Source: Tangfeifania diversioriginum (GTDB lineage: Bacteria; Bacteroidota; Bacteroidia; Bacteroidales; Prolixibacteraceae). Taken from it: a stretch of 64,000 nt of DNA. A model generated the notes under the pieces. The model was given only the letters and a program-made list of their open reading frames with translations. It was not told the origin of the DNA and made no database searches. Location: positions 62,001-126,000 of the forward strand of contig CAMCBW010000008.1 of NCBI GenBank assembly GCA_945873105.1. Reading direction: 5' to 3'. Position 1 is the stretch's first letter; each line of letters begins with the position of its first letter. Both the position numbers and the translations under genes were made by a program. This document shows positions 27,045 through 38,200 of this stretch, piece by piece.

Positions 27045-28262
27045 CTATTTTGATTTTTTGTTGGAGTCGATCTGCCTTCCAATTGCCTCCAGATAGTAGT
27101 AGTCGGCATAGTTGATGGGTACATCGACTTCCGTTTTCGAGGGGAATGATCCGGTGGAGTGGCCAAGCAGGAAACCCTTATTTTCGCCTGCTTTGGAGGC
27201 ATAATTCTTTTCAAGGCTGGATAAAATGGCCGCTGCGGATTGGAGGTAATACTCTTTTTTGGCGGGGACATATTGTGCCAGCTCAAAAAGGGCAGAGGCA
27301 GTTACCGCGGCAGCTGAAGCATCCCTTGGCGTTTGGGCGGAAGCTGGGGCATCAAAATCCCAGTAGGGAATTTTGTCCTTTGGCAAATTGGGATGGTTGA
27401 GGATAAAGGCAGCTATTTTCTCCGCTTGCTGGAGATAGCTCCCGATCTTTGTTTCGCGGTAGCACATGGTATAACCATACAACCCCCAGGCCTGGCCCCG
27501 GGACCAGGCAGATTCGTGCGACAATCCCTGGTGGGTATTCTTTTGGAGGACTTTCCCCGTTAGGGTATCGTAACCAATGACATGGTAGGAGCTGTTGTCG
27601 GGACGGAAATGGTTGGCAAGGGTGGTATTGGCGTGCTTTACCGCAATGTCGTAATAACGTTGATCTCCGGTCTGTTTGGAGGCCCAGAAAAGCAGTTCGA
27701 GGTTCATCATGTTGTCGATGATGACGGGGAATTGCCATTTGTCCTGGTTGTGGTCCCAGGAACGGATGGCGCCCACCTTCTCATTGAATCGCGTGGAAAG
27801 TGTCTTGGCCGACTGGATCAAAATGCTCCGGTAGGAGGTATCCCTTGTTAGGACATAACCTTGCCCAAAACTGCAGAACATCTTGAATCCCATGTCGTGC
27901 GTCTTGCCATTGTATTTCTCCTGCTCGAGCGGTTTGGTAAAATCTACCGCCAGTTTCATCAGGGCCTTGTCGCCGGTCAGGGCATAGGCTTGCCAGAGCG
28001 ATCCAGCGACAAATCCACTGCACCAATCTTTGGAAGGAATCAGGTTCAGGTCGCCCGCTACATTCAAACTCCTGACAGTCACTGCATCCGCTCTCGCTCC
28101 GCCCGGATTGATTTTTGCTTCAGTGTAATGACCGGCCAGCAGTTTGAGTTGACTAGTAATCAAGCCGGCAGATTTTTTCAGGTCATTGGCGGGTGGTTGA
28201 CAAGAGGCTGATAAAAATAGCAGCAATGCTGCAACAAAAGAGACCGCACTTTGGTATTTCAT
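27045..28262 (-). CDS. GH88 unsaturated glucuronyl hydrolase, lipoprotein
   Basis: 405 residues from the ATG at 28262. A longer start at 28289 would add nine residues before the lipoprotein signal. Lipobox LSASC gives acylated Cys21. The alpha/alpha barrel shows THDMGFKM (D123) and IIDNMMNLELLFWAS (D183), the two catalytic Asp motifs of GH88, then HESAWSRGQAWGLYGY and NYADYYYLEA. Reaction: hydration and release of 4,5-unsaturated glucuronate from the non-reducing end of lyase products, at the periplasmic or outer membrane face. It is the first gene of the minus-strand lyase operon, which supports a glucuronate-containing substrate for that operon. Confidence 0.92.
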   Translation of the reverse strand: MKYQSAVSFVAALLLFLSASCQPPANDLKKSAGLITSQLKLLAGHYTEAKINPGGARADAVTVRSLNVAGDLNLIPSKDWCSGFVAGSLWQAYALTGDKALMKLAVDFTKPLEQEKYNGKTHDMGFKMFCSFGQGYVLTRDTSYRSILIQSAKTLSTRFNEKVGAIRSWDHNQDKWQFPVIIDNMMNLELLFWASKQTGDQRYYDIAVKHANTTLANHFRPDNSSYHVIGYDTLTGKVLQKNTHQGLSHESAWSRGQAWGLYGYTMCYRETKIGSYLQQAEKIAAFILNHPNLPKDKIPYWDFDAPASAQTPRDASAAAVTASALFELAQYVPAKKEYYLQSAAAILSSLEKNYASKAGENKGFLLGHSTGSFPSKTEVDVPINYADYYYLEAIGRQIDSNKKSK

Positions 28263-28739
28263 ATTGGTTTTGGGATTTAGTTTGTACACCTTTGGCTCAG
28301 CATCAAAAGTAGCTAAAAACTCACTGCTTGACTATCAATTATATTTCACTTTTTTCAATTATCTGCCATTCTCAGTGCGAAGTGAAGGGTTTCATGTGAT
28401 ATTTTTCCTGGATGGGATTAAAAAAATTATATTTGAGCAGTTAGATCATTTAAACCACTAATTTTGCTTGATTCCTATTTGTTTCAGATGACCGTATCGA
28501 TTCATCAATACCGGCATAAATAAACGAACAGGTTGTTTCCCAACATCCAGGAGAATATTAGTAATTTCGGCTTCGTGGAGTTCCAAACTAAATTCCAGGA
28601 ACACTGGGATGTCGCAGTTACCTCTCTCCCTCTCCTGCCTGTTTGCCTATGTTATCGCGCAAAGAGGCAGGGATCGCAAAGAAAAAATGCGACAGTTGTA
28701 TTTTTGCGTTATGCACCTTTAAAAACTAATTATTATAAA
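28263..28739. promoter_or_regulatory. Divergent promoter region between the GH88 operon and the pectin operon
   Basis: 477 bases without a convincing gene (an open frame from 28533 runs into the 28740 gene but lacks coding features). Minus-strand -7 TACTTTTG at 28304-28311, 42 bases before the GH88 start. Plus-strand -7 TAATTTTG at 28459-28466, with TTTG at 28432-28435 (spacing slightly long). The motif CTATCAATTATATTTCA (28332-28348) is identical to 16372-16388. Confidence 0.6.
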
Positions 28740-29546
28740 ATGAAAAAATTCAGTACCCCTCCAATTAGCTTCAGGAATCTTGCCATGGCGCTGTTTCTCT
28801 CTCTTTTTCTCTCCCCATTTGCATCCATTGCACAGGTAGTTGGCCTCGACAACTGGTACAACCGTGAGACAACCAAATCCGGACAGCCCTTTCACTATCT
28901 TTGGACAGATACTGAAAATAGCGGTTACTCCCAGTGGGGGGAACTGTTCAGGAAACAGGGAGCCACGCTGACTACCCTCGAACAAGCTGCTGACAAGAAA
29001 GTCCTTGAAAAGATCGATATCTACCTGATCGTCGATCCGGATACCACGACCGAATCAAAGGCCCCGAATTACCTCCAGCCGGAGGATATTAAGGCGATCA
29101 GGAACTGGGTTAACAAGGGGGGAGTACTGGTGCTGATGGCCAATGATGCCCCCAATTGTGAATTCACCCATCTGAATCAGCTGGCTGCAGAGTTTGGCAT
29201 TTATTTCAACCATGTGAGCCTTCATCCGGTGCTGAACAGGAAATGGGATATGGGTGCCTTTGTCTCACTGCCTGACCATCCAATTTTTAAGGGGGTTTCT
29301 AAAATCTACATGAAGGAGATCTCCTCGTTTGAACTAAAGGCTCCGGCAAAACCAATCCTGGCTGAAAATGGAGTCGTTTACATGGCGGAAAGCAAGGTAG
29401 GCAAAGGATTGGTGGTAGCCATCGGCGATCCTTGGATCTACAACGAATACATTGACCACAAGATGTTACCGGAGGATTTTGAGAACCTGAAAGCCGCGGC
29501 AAATTTTACCGAATACCTTATCGGGAATGCGCGTAAGGTGAAATAA
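28740..29546 (+). CDS. Secreted DUF4350/GATase-like protein of pectin loci
   Basis: 268 residues from the ATG at 28740, chosen because it opens a standard signal peptide (MKKFSTPPISFRNLAMALFL, cleavage near ASIAQ). The body has a Rossmann-like layout: LTTLEQAADK, IDIYLIVDPDTT, WVNKGGVLVLMANDAP, GKGLVVAIGDPWIYNEYID. Similar domains are attached to or encoded beside GH105 unsaturated galacturonyl hydrolases in Bacteroidota. No catalytic role is known. It leads the plus-strand pectin operon and ends 8 bases before HTCS 2, so the two are cotranscribed. Confidence 0.72.
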   Translation: MKKFSTPPISFRNLAMALFLSLFLSPFASIAQVVGLDNWYNRETTKSGQPFHYLWTDTENSGYSQWGELFRKQGATLTTLEQAADKKVLEKIDIYLIVDPDTTTESKAPNYLQPEDIKAIRNWVNKGGVLVLMANDAPNCEFTHLNQLAAEFGIYFNHVSLHPVLNRKWDMGAFVSLPDHPIFKGVSKIYMKEISSFELKAPAKPILAENGVVYMAESKVGKGLVVAIGDPWIYNEYIDHKMLPEDFENLKAAANFTEYLIGNARKVK

Positions 29547-29554
29547 AGTTTTCA

Positions 29555-32500
29555 ATGACTGTTTTTACCAACGTGAAGGGATTAGGATTACTGAAAACCG
29601 GAACTAAGTTCTCCATTGGAGGCTTACTACTGCTTTTTTGCCTTTTTTTTTCAGGGATGGTATCCAAATTGCAGGCGGTAGAGACCATCAACAACCTGAG
29701 TTTTGACCTTTATTCCCAGGAACATGGCTTGTCCAATAATCAGATCCATTGTGTTTTGCAGGACAGGAAAGGTTGGGTTTGGATCGGAACCTCACAAGGG
29801 GTTTGCCGTTTCGATGGCTACCGCTTCACCGTGTTCAAGAATGACCCTGACGATTCCACCAGCCTGAAAGGGAGCCTGGTGAGGACGATATTTGAAGATC
29901 ACCTCGGACAATTGTGGGTTGGGACAGAAAATGGCGGACTCAACAAATTTGACAGGGAGAAGGAGTGTTTTCAGCAACTGTTTTACAAGGGGGATCAGGC
30001 GCCCCTCCACAATGTTTCCGTAGCATCCATCATGGAGGATAGCCAGGGAAATCTTTGGGTTGGAACTGAGAACAATCTATTCCGGATCGACAAGAGTGGC
30101 ACACTGACCACTATTACCCCCTCCAATCTTACCACTTTTTCAGAATTCTTCCGGGTGATACGGTTGGATGATTCGGGTAGGATTTGGATCGGAACCAACA
30201 GGGGGTTGCTGTTGTATCATCCTGAGACCAACCTAGTTGAAACAGTGAAAATTGGTGCATCGGGGAGCAGTGAGGAGATTTGGGAAATCCTGCCGGAAAA
30301 GGAGGGTACTGTATGGGTAGGAACCTATGCCAATGGGCTCTTTTCGGTGAATGCCACCACCCTTTTGGCAAAACAGGTGGAGCTGGATCCGGATAACAAC
30401 CGAAGCAAGACGGTTCGCGCCATACTCAAAGACCCCAACGGGAAGTATTGGATCGGTACCCGGGGAGGACTTTACCATTATGACAAAATCACTGGCGTGG
30501 CGGCAAAATACCTGCACGATGACAGGGAGCAAAAGAGTCTGGTGAACAATTCGATCCTTTGTGTTTCGAAAGATGCCAAAGGGAATATCTGGATTGGGAC
30601 CCGTCAAGGCCTAAACTTGTTGATCGAAGAGCGAATCAACATTCAGGGCTACAGGTCTATGCAGGGAGATAACCGCTACCTGAACAACAGTGAAATCTAT
30701 GCATTCTGGCTAGATCCGCTGGGGAAAATATGGATTGGAACCGAAAATGGAGGTATCAATATCATGGATAGAAAGACAGGAAGTTTCTCCTATATGTTGC
30801 CGCAAAAAGGAAATCCAAATTCTTTGTCCAGCAGTTGCATCAAGGCGATTGAAGCAGATGCCGGCGGAAATATCTGGGTGGGTACTTATCTCGGCGGCCT
30901 TAATCTGTACAACCGGCAAACCGGGACTTTCAAACATTTTCGCCACGATCCTGCCAACTCCAATAGCCTTTCCGACGACAGGGTTTGGTCGATCCTTCGC
31001 GACAGCAACAACGATATTTGGGTTGGGACCACAAGGGGTATCGATAAATACGATCCCAAAAGCGGTGGTTTCATTCACAACTACAATCTGGCAAACGGTC
31101 AGCAGGTCAACTGGATCGCCGAGGACAAAGCTCACTGTCTTTGGATTGGTGCAATGGAGATGGTGATTTTTGACCCCCAAAGCCAGAAGATCCAAAAATT
31201 GAATGAATCGACACGCTCCATGTTTGAGGATTCAAAGGGCCGCTTCTGGCTGACAACCTTGAGCCATGGGATCGCTCTGTTCTCCAAGGAGAAGGGACTC
31301 ATCAGGTACTACAACGAGAAGCACGGGTTGGCCAACAACCAGACCCTGGCCATCCTGGAGGACAACGAGCATTTTCTGTGGATCAGCACTACCAAGGGCC
31401 TCTCCAAGTTTGATCCTGAAAAGGAACGGTTTCACAATTTCTATACCAAAAGCGGTTTTCAAAACGATCAGTTCACCTATGGGGCAGCCTGCAAGCTTCC
31501 ATCCGGCGAGTTGATGTTTGGCGGAATCTCAGGATTTAACATTTTTGATCCTGCAAAAATCAAGTCGAGTGATTATTTTGCGCCCATCGTCTTTACAGAC
31601 CTGAAAATCCTGAACAAGAGTGTTCGCATTGAGCCGGATGGAAGTGGGGTTCTCACCAAGAGTATCTCTGAAACGGAGAAGATAGAGCTTAAATATGAGC
31701 AAAACTCTGTAGAGCTTGAATTTGCCTCCTTTGATTATGCCAACATCATGGGAATTCAATACTCCTATTTTCTGGAAGGTTTCGACAGCGATTGGAACGA
31801 TCCATCCGACAAACGCCTGGCCACTTACACCAACCTCAATCCGGGAAGTTACACCTTCCGGGTCAAGACACTCTCCATCGACCGTCAGGAGAGCAACCTG
31901 GGACCCTCCCTGGTCATCATTGTTCATCCCCCCTACTGGCAAACCTGGTGGTTCAGGGTACTTATCTTCCTCTTTATTTTAATGTTGTTCTATTGGCTGG
32001 TCAATTTTCTTCAGAACAGGGAGAAACTGAAACACAACCTGGTTTTTGAAAAAATAAAGGCCAAAAAACTCCATGAGCTGGACATGATGAAATTAAGGTT
32101 CTATACCAATATCTCCCACGAAATACGAACTCCGCTGACCCTGATTCTTGGTCCGCTTGAAAAATTGAGGAACAATACGATACCCGCCGCAGATATCCAG
32201 GGACACCTGGAGGTGATGCATCGAAATGCCAATCAACTCAACGAGCTGATCAACCAGTTGCTGGACTTCAGGAAGATGGAGAGTGGAAACCTAAAACTGG
32301 CACTCAAACGTGGTGATTTGGTCTCCTTTGTAGCCGGGATTGTCAGTTCATTTGGAAAATTTGCCGAGGAAAAGGAGATCGAACTTAAATTCAATTCACT
32401 GAAGAAGGAAATTGTTACCAATTTTGATGAAGACAAGGTAGCCAAGATCATGAACAACCTCCTTTCCAATGCCTTCAAATTTACCGGCAAGGGCGGCAAG

Positions 32501-33673
32501 ATCGTTGTCAATATTTCGCTGGTATTTGATTCGGAAGATCACGATACCTCCAACCAGGGCAGCGAGCGACGGATGATCGAAATAACCGTGAAGGATACTG
32601 GTATTGGAATCGAAGAGTCTAACCTGGAGAAGATCTTTAACCGGTTCTTCCAGGTCGATCAGTTCTCCGCGCAAACCGGTACGGGAATCGGACTTGCCCT
32701 CACCAGGGAGTTGGTCAAACTTCACAATGGAAAAATATTCGTCACCAGCAAGCCGGGAAAGAGCTCAAAATTCACCATCCATCTGCCATACGAGGACCTA
32801 AAAAATGTTCCGGCGCCTGCCGAATCTCTACTCACAGAGGCGAATGGCGATGGAGCACAAGCCATTGCACTGGAAGAGGCAGTAAATGAACTGTCCATCA
32901 CCGGTCAGAAAATAATGCTGCTGGTCGATGACAACGCGGATGTCAGGTATTTCATCAAATCCCATTTTTCATCGGGGTACCACATTGTGGAGGCCAAGGA
33001 TGGAGTGGAAGGATGGTATATGGCACTTAAAACCATCCCCAACATCATCATCAGCGATGTAATGATGCCCGACATGGATGGTTTTGAATTTTGCCGGAAG
33101 ATCCGGAAGGATGAACGTACCTCCCATATTCCCATTTTGCTGTTGACCGCACTTGGATCCAGGGAACATGAGATAGAAGGATTGAGTCTGGGAGCAGATG
33201 ATTACATCACCAAACCATTCGACCTGGTGATTTTACAGACCAAGGTGGAGAATATCCTGTCCGTCAGGCAGTCCCTCAAGCAGAAATACGCCGGAGAGGT
33301 ATTCCTGCAACCCAGCAACATTGTGTTAAGTTCTCCCGACGAACGGTTCCTGCAAAAAGCCATCCATGTTGTAGAAAACAACATCTCGGATCCCGACCTG
33401 GATATCGACCGTTTTGCTACCGAAATCGGTGTCAGCAGGATGCAGTTGTACCGCAAACTCAATGCGCTCACCGAAATGACAGTAAAAGAGTTTGTGCGGG
33501 ATATCAGGTTAAAAAGGGCGGCACAACTGCTGGTTCAAAAAAAGATGAACGTGTCGGAAGTTGCCTATGCCGTAGGCTTCAAAGATCTGTCACATTTCCG
33601 CAAATGCTTCAGGATTGAGTTCGGAATGAGCGCTTCCGACTACATGGAGAAGCACTCCGAGCCAAGACAATAA
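29555..33673 (+). CDS. Hybrid two-component system regulator (HTCS 2) of the pectin locus
   Basis: 1372 residues. Order: signal segment (about 18-40), Reg_prop beta-propellers (about 45-665, many WIGT repeats), Y_Y_Y domain (about 705-790), membrane helix (about 800-818), HisKA with H855 (NISHEIRTPLT), HATPase (NNLLSNAFKF, KDTGIGI, GTGIGLALT), receiver with D1168 (IISDVMMPD), AraC-type HTH (about 1265-1365). It should sense a pectin oligosaccharide in the periplasm and activate the GH105-SusCD-enzyme genes downstream. It is a clear paralog of HTCS 1 in layout but the sensor part differs strongly. Confidence 0.94.
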   Translation: MTVFTNVKGLGLLKTGTKFSIGGLLLLFCLFFSGMVSKLQAVETINNLSFDLYSQEHGLSNNQIHCVLQDRKGWVWIGTSQGVCRFDGYRFTVFKNDPDDSTSLKGSLVRTIFEDHLGQLWVGTENGGLNKFDREKECFQQLFYKGDQAPLHNVSVASIMEDSQGNLWVGTENNLFRIDKSGTLTTITPSNLTTFSEFFRVIRLDDSGRIWIGTNRGLLLYHPETNLVETVKIGASGSSEEIWEILPEKEGTVWVGTYANGLFSVNATTLLAKQVELDPDNNRSKTVRAILKDPNGKYWIGTRGGLYHYDKITGVAAKYLHDDREQKSLVNNSILCVSKDAKGNIWIGTRQGLNLLIEERINIQGYRSMQGDNRYLNNSEIYAFWLDPLGKIWIGTENGGINIMDRKTGSFSYMLPQKGNPNSLSSSCIKAIEADAGGNIWVGTYLGGLNLYNRQTGTFKHFRHDPANSNSLSDDRVWSILRDSNNDIWVGTTRGIDKYDPKSGGFIHNYNLANGQQVNWIAEDKAHCLWIGAMEMVIFDPQSQKIQKLNESTRSMFEDSKGRFWLTTLSHGIALFSKEKGLIRYYNEKHGLANNQTLAILEDNEHFLWISTTKGLSKFDPEKERFHNFYTKSGFQNDQFTYGAACKLPSGELMFGGISGFNIFDPAKIKSSDYFAPIVFTDLKILNKSVRIEPDGSGVLTKSISETEKIELKYEQNSVELEFASFDYANIMGIQYSYFLEGFDSDWNDPSDKRLATYTNLNPGSYTFRVKTLSIDRQESNLGPSLVIIVHPPYWQTWWFRVLIFLFILMLFYWLVNFLQNREKLKHNLVFEKIKAKKLHELDMMKLRFYTNISHEIRTPLTLILGPLEKLRNNTIPAADIQGHLEVMHRNANQLNELINQLLDFRKMESGNLKLALKRGDLVSFVAGIVSSFGKFAEEKEIELKFNSLKKEIVTNFDEDKVAKIMNNLLSNAFKFTGKGGKIVVNISLVFDSEDHDTSNQGSERRMIEITVKDTGIGIEESNLEKIFNRFFQVDQFSAQTGTGIGLALTRELVKLHNGKIFVTSKPGKSSKFTIHLPYEDLKNVPAPAESLLTEANGDGAQAIALEEAVNELSITGQKIMLLVDDNADVRYFIKSHFSSGYHIVEAKDGVEGWYMALKTIPNIIISDVMMPDMDGFEFCRKIRKDERTSHIPILLLTALGSREHEIEGLSLGADDYITKPFDLVILQTKVENILSVRQSLKQKYAGEVFLQPSNIVLSSPDERFLQKAIHVVENNISDPDLDIDRFATEIGVSRMQLYRKLNALTEMTVKEFVRDIRLKRAAQLLVQKKMNVSEVAYAVGFKDLSHFRKCFRIEFGMSASDYMEKHSEPRQ

Positions 33674-33905
33674 TCCATTGAAGTAAAATCATTCCTCCAT
33701 TCTTGTTATTTTTCTTCGACAGATGATTAATCTGTTGGTATTCATGCATGTGTCAATAAAGTTGCAAACATGAATGTTGAATTTCACCCGTTATTTGGGA
33801 AATATAACCCGCTGGTGTTATTTCCAGCCATCCTATTTGATATGTTTTTTGTGACCCAACCAACCTGGTTGACCTAACTTTACCAAACCAAACGCACCTA
33901 TTTCA

Positions 33906-34010
33906 ATGAAGGAGACAAGCAGGAAACTGAAAGTAGTTAACTGGATGATTGTGGGCATGACCATAGTCATGACGATCATCCTTACTTTTTTGATTTTTTC
34001 CAGTTTGTGA
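33906..34010 (+). CDS. Possible small membrane protein, 34 residues
   Basis: ATG at 33906 to TGA at 34008-34010. The product starts MKETSRKLKVVNWMIVG, has a basic head and then one hydrophobic helix (about residues 13-33), and ends IFSSL. It lies 31 bases before the GH105 start and in the same direction. No family is recognised. It could be a real small membrane protein or a chance frame. Confidence 0.35.
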   Translation: MKETSRKLKVVNWMIVGMTIVMTIILTFLIFSSL

Positions 34011-34041
34011 TTTGGGGTTAACCAACAAACTTATAAAACGC

Positions 34042-35235
34042 ATGATGAAAAAAAATGTACTGATATTTTCCCTGCTATTGCTGCTTTTATCTCCTGGTCG
34101 GCTTTGGTCACAAGAGGTTAAAATTAGCGGACTTGAGATGGCCGTAAGAATGGCAGACTCCGAAATTAAACTATTTCCTGATCCCTGGACCGTAGATTTT
34201 AATCCCAAACCGGTGTGGAATTACACCCAGGGTCTTATTGCCCAGTCCATGATGCAGATGGAAAAGGCCAGCAAGAAAGAGGCTTACTTCAAATATGCGG
34301 AAAAGTACGCACTTCATTTTATCGATACCAGCGGTGCTATTTTGGGGTACAAAAAGGCGGACTTTAACATTGATGTGGTGAATTCGGGAAAATTTCTCTT
34401 CGCCATGTACGAAAAGACCGGTGACAAGCGTTACCTCAAAACCATCCATCTGCTGAGAGATCAACTAAAGGAACAACCGCGCACCGAAGCAGGTGGGTTT
34501 TGGCACAAACTGCGTTATCCCAACCAGATGTGGCTGGATGGCCTCTACATGGGTGCTCCCTTTTATGCCCAATATGCCCAATTCTTCAACGAGCCGAAGC
34601 TGTTTGAGGATGTAGTCAAACAATTCCTCCTGGTACACAAGCATACCTATGATCCCAAAACCGGATTGAACTACCACGCCTGGGATGAGAAGAAGATCCA
34701 GAAATGGGCCAATCCTGAAACTGGCTGCTCCCCCAATTTCTGGGGCAGGGCAGAAGGCTGGTACGCCATGGCACTCGTGGATGTACTCGATTTCCTTCCC
34801 CTTGACCACCCGGGCCGGCCCAAATTGATGGAGATACTGAACCAGGTAGCCGCAGGAATTAAGAAACACCAGGATCCAGCCACCGGATTGTGGTACCAGG
34901 TTTTGGACCAGGGCAACCGGAAAGGTAACTACCTGGAAGCAACTGCCTCCTCCATGTTCTCCTACACCTTACTGAAGGCAGTTCGCAAGGGTTACATCTC
35001 GAAGGGTTACCTGCAAACAGCCACCAAAGGTTATTTGGGAGTTGTCAAACATCTGATTAAAGAGAATGGGGATGGCTCCATCAGCCTGACAAAGTGCTGT
35101 GCAGTAGCCGGTTTAGGCGGAGATCCATACAGAAGCGGCTCCTATGAATATTACATCAACGAAACAATCCGGGACAACGATCCCAAGGGAGTTGGTCCAT
35201 TTATCATGGCTTCCCTTGAATACCACATTAAATAA
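34042..35235 (+). CDS. GH105 unsaturated galacturonyl/rhamnogalacturonyl hydrolase, exported
   Basis: 397 residues from the ATG at 34042. An in-frame start at 34012 would put ten extra residues ahead of the signal peptide (MMKKNVLIFSLLLLLLS, cleavage near LWSQ). The alpha/alpha barrel has KKADFNIDVVNSGKFLF (about 104-120), NQMWLDGLYMGAPFYA (161-176, catalytic Asp D166), PNFWGRAEGWYAMAL and GNYLEATASSMFSY, all GH105 marks. It removes the 4,5-unsaturated galacturonate that pectate lyases leave at the non-reducing end, in the periplasm. It is the first enzyme gene of the pectin operon, 35 bases before susC. Confidence 0.93.
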   Translation: MMKKNVLIFSLLLLLLSPGRLWSQEVKISGLEMAVRMADSEIKLFPDPWTVDFNPKPVWNYTQGLIAQSMMQMEKASKKEAYFKYAEKYALHFIDTSGAILGYKKADFNIDVVNSGKFLFAMYEKTGDKRYLKTIHLLRDQLKEQPRTEAGGFWHKLRYPNQMWLDGLYMGAPFYAQYAQFFNEPKLFEDVVKQFLLVHKHTYDPKTGLNYHAWDEKKIQKWANPETGCSPNFWGRAEGWYAMALVDVLDFLPLDHPGRPKLMEILNQVAAGIKKHQDPATGLWYQVLDQGNRKGNYLEATASSMFSYTLLKAVRKGYISKGYLQTATKGYLGVVKHLIKENGDGSISLTKCCAVAGLGGDPYRSGSYEYYINETIRDNDPKGVGPFIMASLEYHIK

Positions 35236-35270
35236 CCGTTCTTAAAATAAAATAAACTTAATAATTAACT

Positions 35271-38200
35271 ATGATGAAAATGAAGCAAAGTTTTCTTGGA
35301 AAGGTTTGCCTTTTGGTACTGGCGGTGATTCTCTCCAGTGCACAGATTTATGCCCAGAAGGTTACTGGTGTAGTGGTTGATGAAACCAATGTACCAATGC
35401 CTGGCGTAAATGTGGTGGTAAAAGGTACAACCAATGGGGTAATTACAAACATGGATGGACAGTATACCATCACCCCCGGGGATATGGCCAAAGATGTACT
35501 TCTGTTCTCCTTTATTGGATATGAGACCATGGAGAGTAAAATCAATGGACAGAAGGTCATCAATGTTCAATTGGCAAGCAGTACACTTCAAATTGAAGAG
35601 GTCGTAGCCGTTGGATATGGCACTGTGAAAAAACGGGATGTCACCGGTTCTGTGGCATCCATTAAGGGCGACCAGTTAACCGCTATGCCGGTTCCCAATG
35701 TTGCGCAGGCGCTTTCCGGACGGCTTCCAGGCGTGAATGTCGTATCGCAGGATGGTCGTCCAGATGCATCCATCTCCATCAGGGTTCGTGGCGGGGGTTC
35801 TATCTCCCAGAGCAATGATCCTTTGTTTATTGTTGACGGATTTCCGGTTAGTTCCATCAGTGATATTCCTTCCAACCAGATTGAGAGTATCGATGTTTTG
35901 AAGGATGCTTCTTCTACAGCAATTTATGGTGCAAGGGGTGCCAACGGGGTTATTATCCTTACTACCAAGAGTGGTAAAAGCGGGAAGATGGTTGTCTCCT
36001 ACGATGGTTATGTGAAAATCAATACACCTGCCAAGTATCTGCCCACCATGGATGCATACAACTACATCGCCTACAACTGGGGTTATGCACAGGCCATCAG
36101 CGGAACTTACTCCCAGGCTTGGGAAAAGTTATGGGCAATTGGTGCCTCTGCTGCCACCTACAACAATAGTGCAGGCATCGACCATTACAAAAATGTAGCC
36201 GCAAACGACTATTCAAAGGAGATCTACAACCAATCCATGTCACAAAGCCACAACGTGAATATTACCGGTGGCAACGATAGGACCAAATACCTCATCGCAT
36301 TGAATTACATTGACGAAGATGGTATGAAGGTCAACTCCTTCTACAAACGCGCCAATGCAACCTTTAAACTGGATCAGAAACTGACCGACAATCTTACCCT
36401 TTCAATCGATACAAGGTATGCTAATGTAGACAGGGTCGGAAATGAATCAACATCGAACGGCAAGGGTTCCATTCTCTCCTCCGCATATCAATTCCGCCCG
36501 ATCGCCACAACTGACGTACTGGGGGAACTTGACGACACCAAGAATACTTCACTCGGTTTGTACGATACTGTATTACAGGATGTATACAATCCGGTTGCCC
36601 GAACCATGGATTATACACCTGAAGTCAGGGAGAGGTCTATCAATGCCAATACCAGTTTGAACTGGATCATTATCAAAGGACTTACCGCCCGCACTGAGCT
36701 GGGTTTGAAAACCTACTGGAACAGGTCGAATACTTGGTCGGGTGCTATTTATAACAATTATCTTGATGCAAAGGGCACCAAAACTTATGGCGGGAATGCA
36801 AATGTCTCCTCCTCCGAAGGTTGGAGTCTTCGTTGGGCCAATACGCTGAGCTATGAGGTTCAAGGACTTGGGAAAAACAACAAACTGACGGTCCTTGCCG
36901 GCCAGGAAATTTCTGACTCAGGTTCTGAAAGCACTACCCAATGGGGTAATTACTATCCTGCCTCCTTTGATGCAGAGCGTGCCTACGCCATGATGGACCA
37001 ATACAGGGCAAGTTCAGGAGCTACAAACTATTATGGTATCAGCTCCAGTATCGGAACCCCGGGTCGTATGCTTTCCTTCTTCGGACGAGCCAATTATTCA
37101 TTGTTGGACAAATACCTGCTTACGGTTACTTTCCGTGCAGACGGGTCCTCCAGGTTTGCTCCTACCAACCAATGGGGTTATTTTCCGGCTGCTGCTTTTG
37201 CCTGGCGCATGAAGGAAGAATCATTCCTGAAAGATGTTAACTGGCTTGATAACCTGAAATTCAGACTCTCTTATGGATCTGTTGGAAACGATGGCATCAA
37301 TGCCAATCTTTGGAGAATGAACTGGAAATCAGATGGTCTTACCAAGTGGTCGATCAATGAATCACAGCAAGTTGCCTATTCACCTGCCTCTTCTACCATT
37401 GCCAATCCAAACCTGAAATGGGAAACAACCGTTACCAGAAACCTTGGTTTGGATTACGGATTCTTGAAAAACAGGATTTATGGAACGGTTGACCTTTACT
37501 GGAATACAACAAAAGATCTGTTGATGCTGACCTCCGTGCCTGTCGTTAGTGGATTCTCCTCCATCTACGACAACATTGGAAGTACCAGTAACAAAGGAGT
37601 CGAATTCTCGCTGGGTGGAGACATCGTCCGCGGCAAAGACTTTAACTTGAGTGCAAATTTCAACATCAACTTCAACAAAGGGAATGTGGATGAGCTAGCG
37701 GAAGGGGTAAACGGACTCTACAAAACGCAATGGGGGTCTTCCATGACGCAGCCCAATACCGGTGATTACATCCTGAAGGAAGGCTATCCTGTTGGGATGG
37801 TGCGTGGTTACCAGTACGATGGCTGGTACAAGGTAGAGGATTTTACCTATGCGAACGGAGTTTATACCCTGAAACCGGGTATTGCTGACATTGGCGCCGG
37901 TATCATCGGCACAGTTTATGGCACTACCGGCAAGAAACCGGGGAGCCAGGTTGCCTATCCGGGTGTGATAAAATTCAAGGACATCAGTAAGGATGGATTG
38001 GTCAATGAAAAGGATGTGGACATTATCGGAAATATGAATCCAAAACATACCGGGGGTTTCAATCTTCAGGGTAACTACAAAAGTCTTGATTTCATGATGG
38101 GTTTCAACTGGAGCGTTGGCAATGAGATCTACAATGCAAACTACCTCTCTGCCTTCTATGGCAGCAAGGAAGATGGATTGTACAGGAACAGGCTGGATTA

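Noticed and set aside
20779-28262. Lyase cluster as part of the alginate locus
   Set aside because: It has its own regulator and receptor, and GH88 points to glucuronate. Alginate is still possible for single enzymes.
28533-28739. Long N-terminal extension of the DUF4350-like protein
   Set aside because: The signal peptide starts at 28740, and the extension has no coding features and lies in the promoter region.
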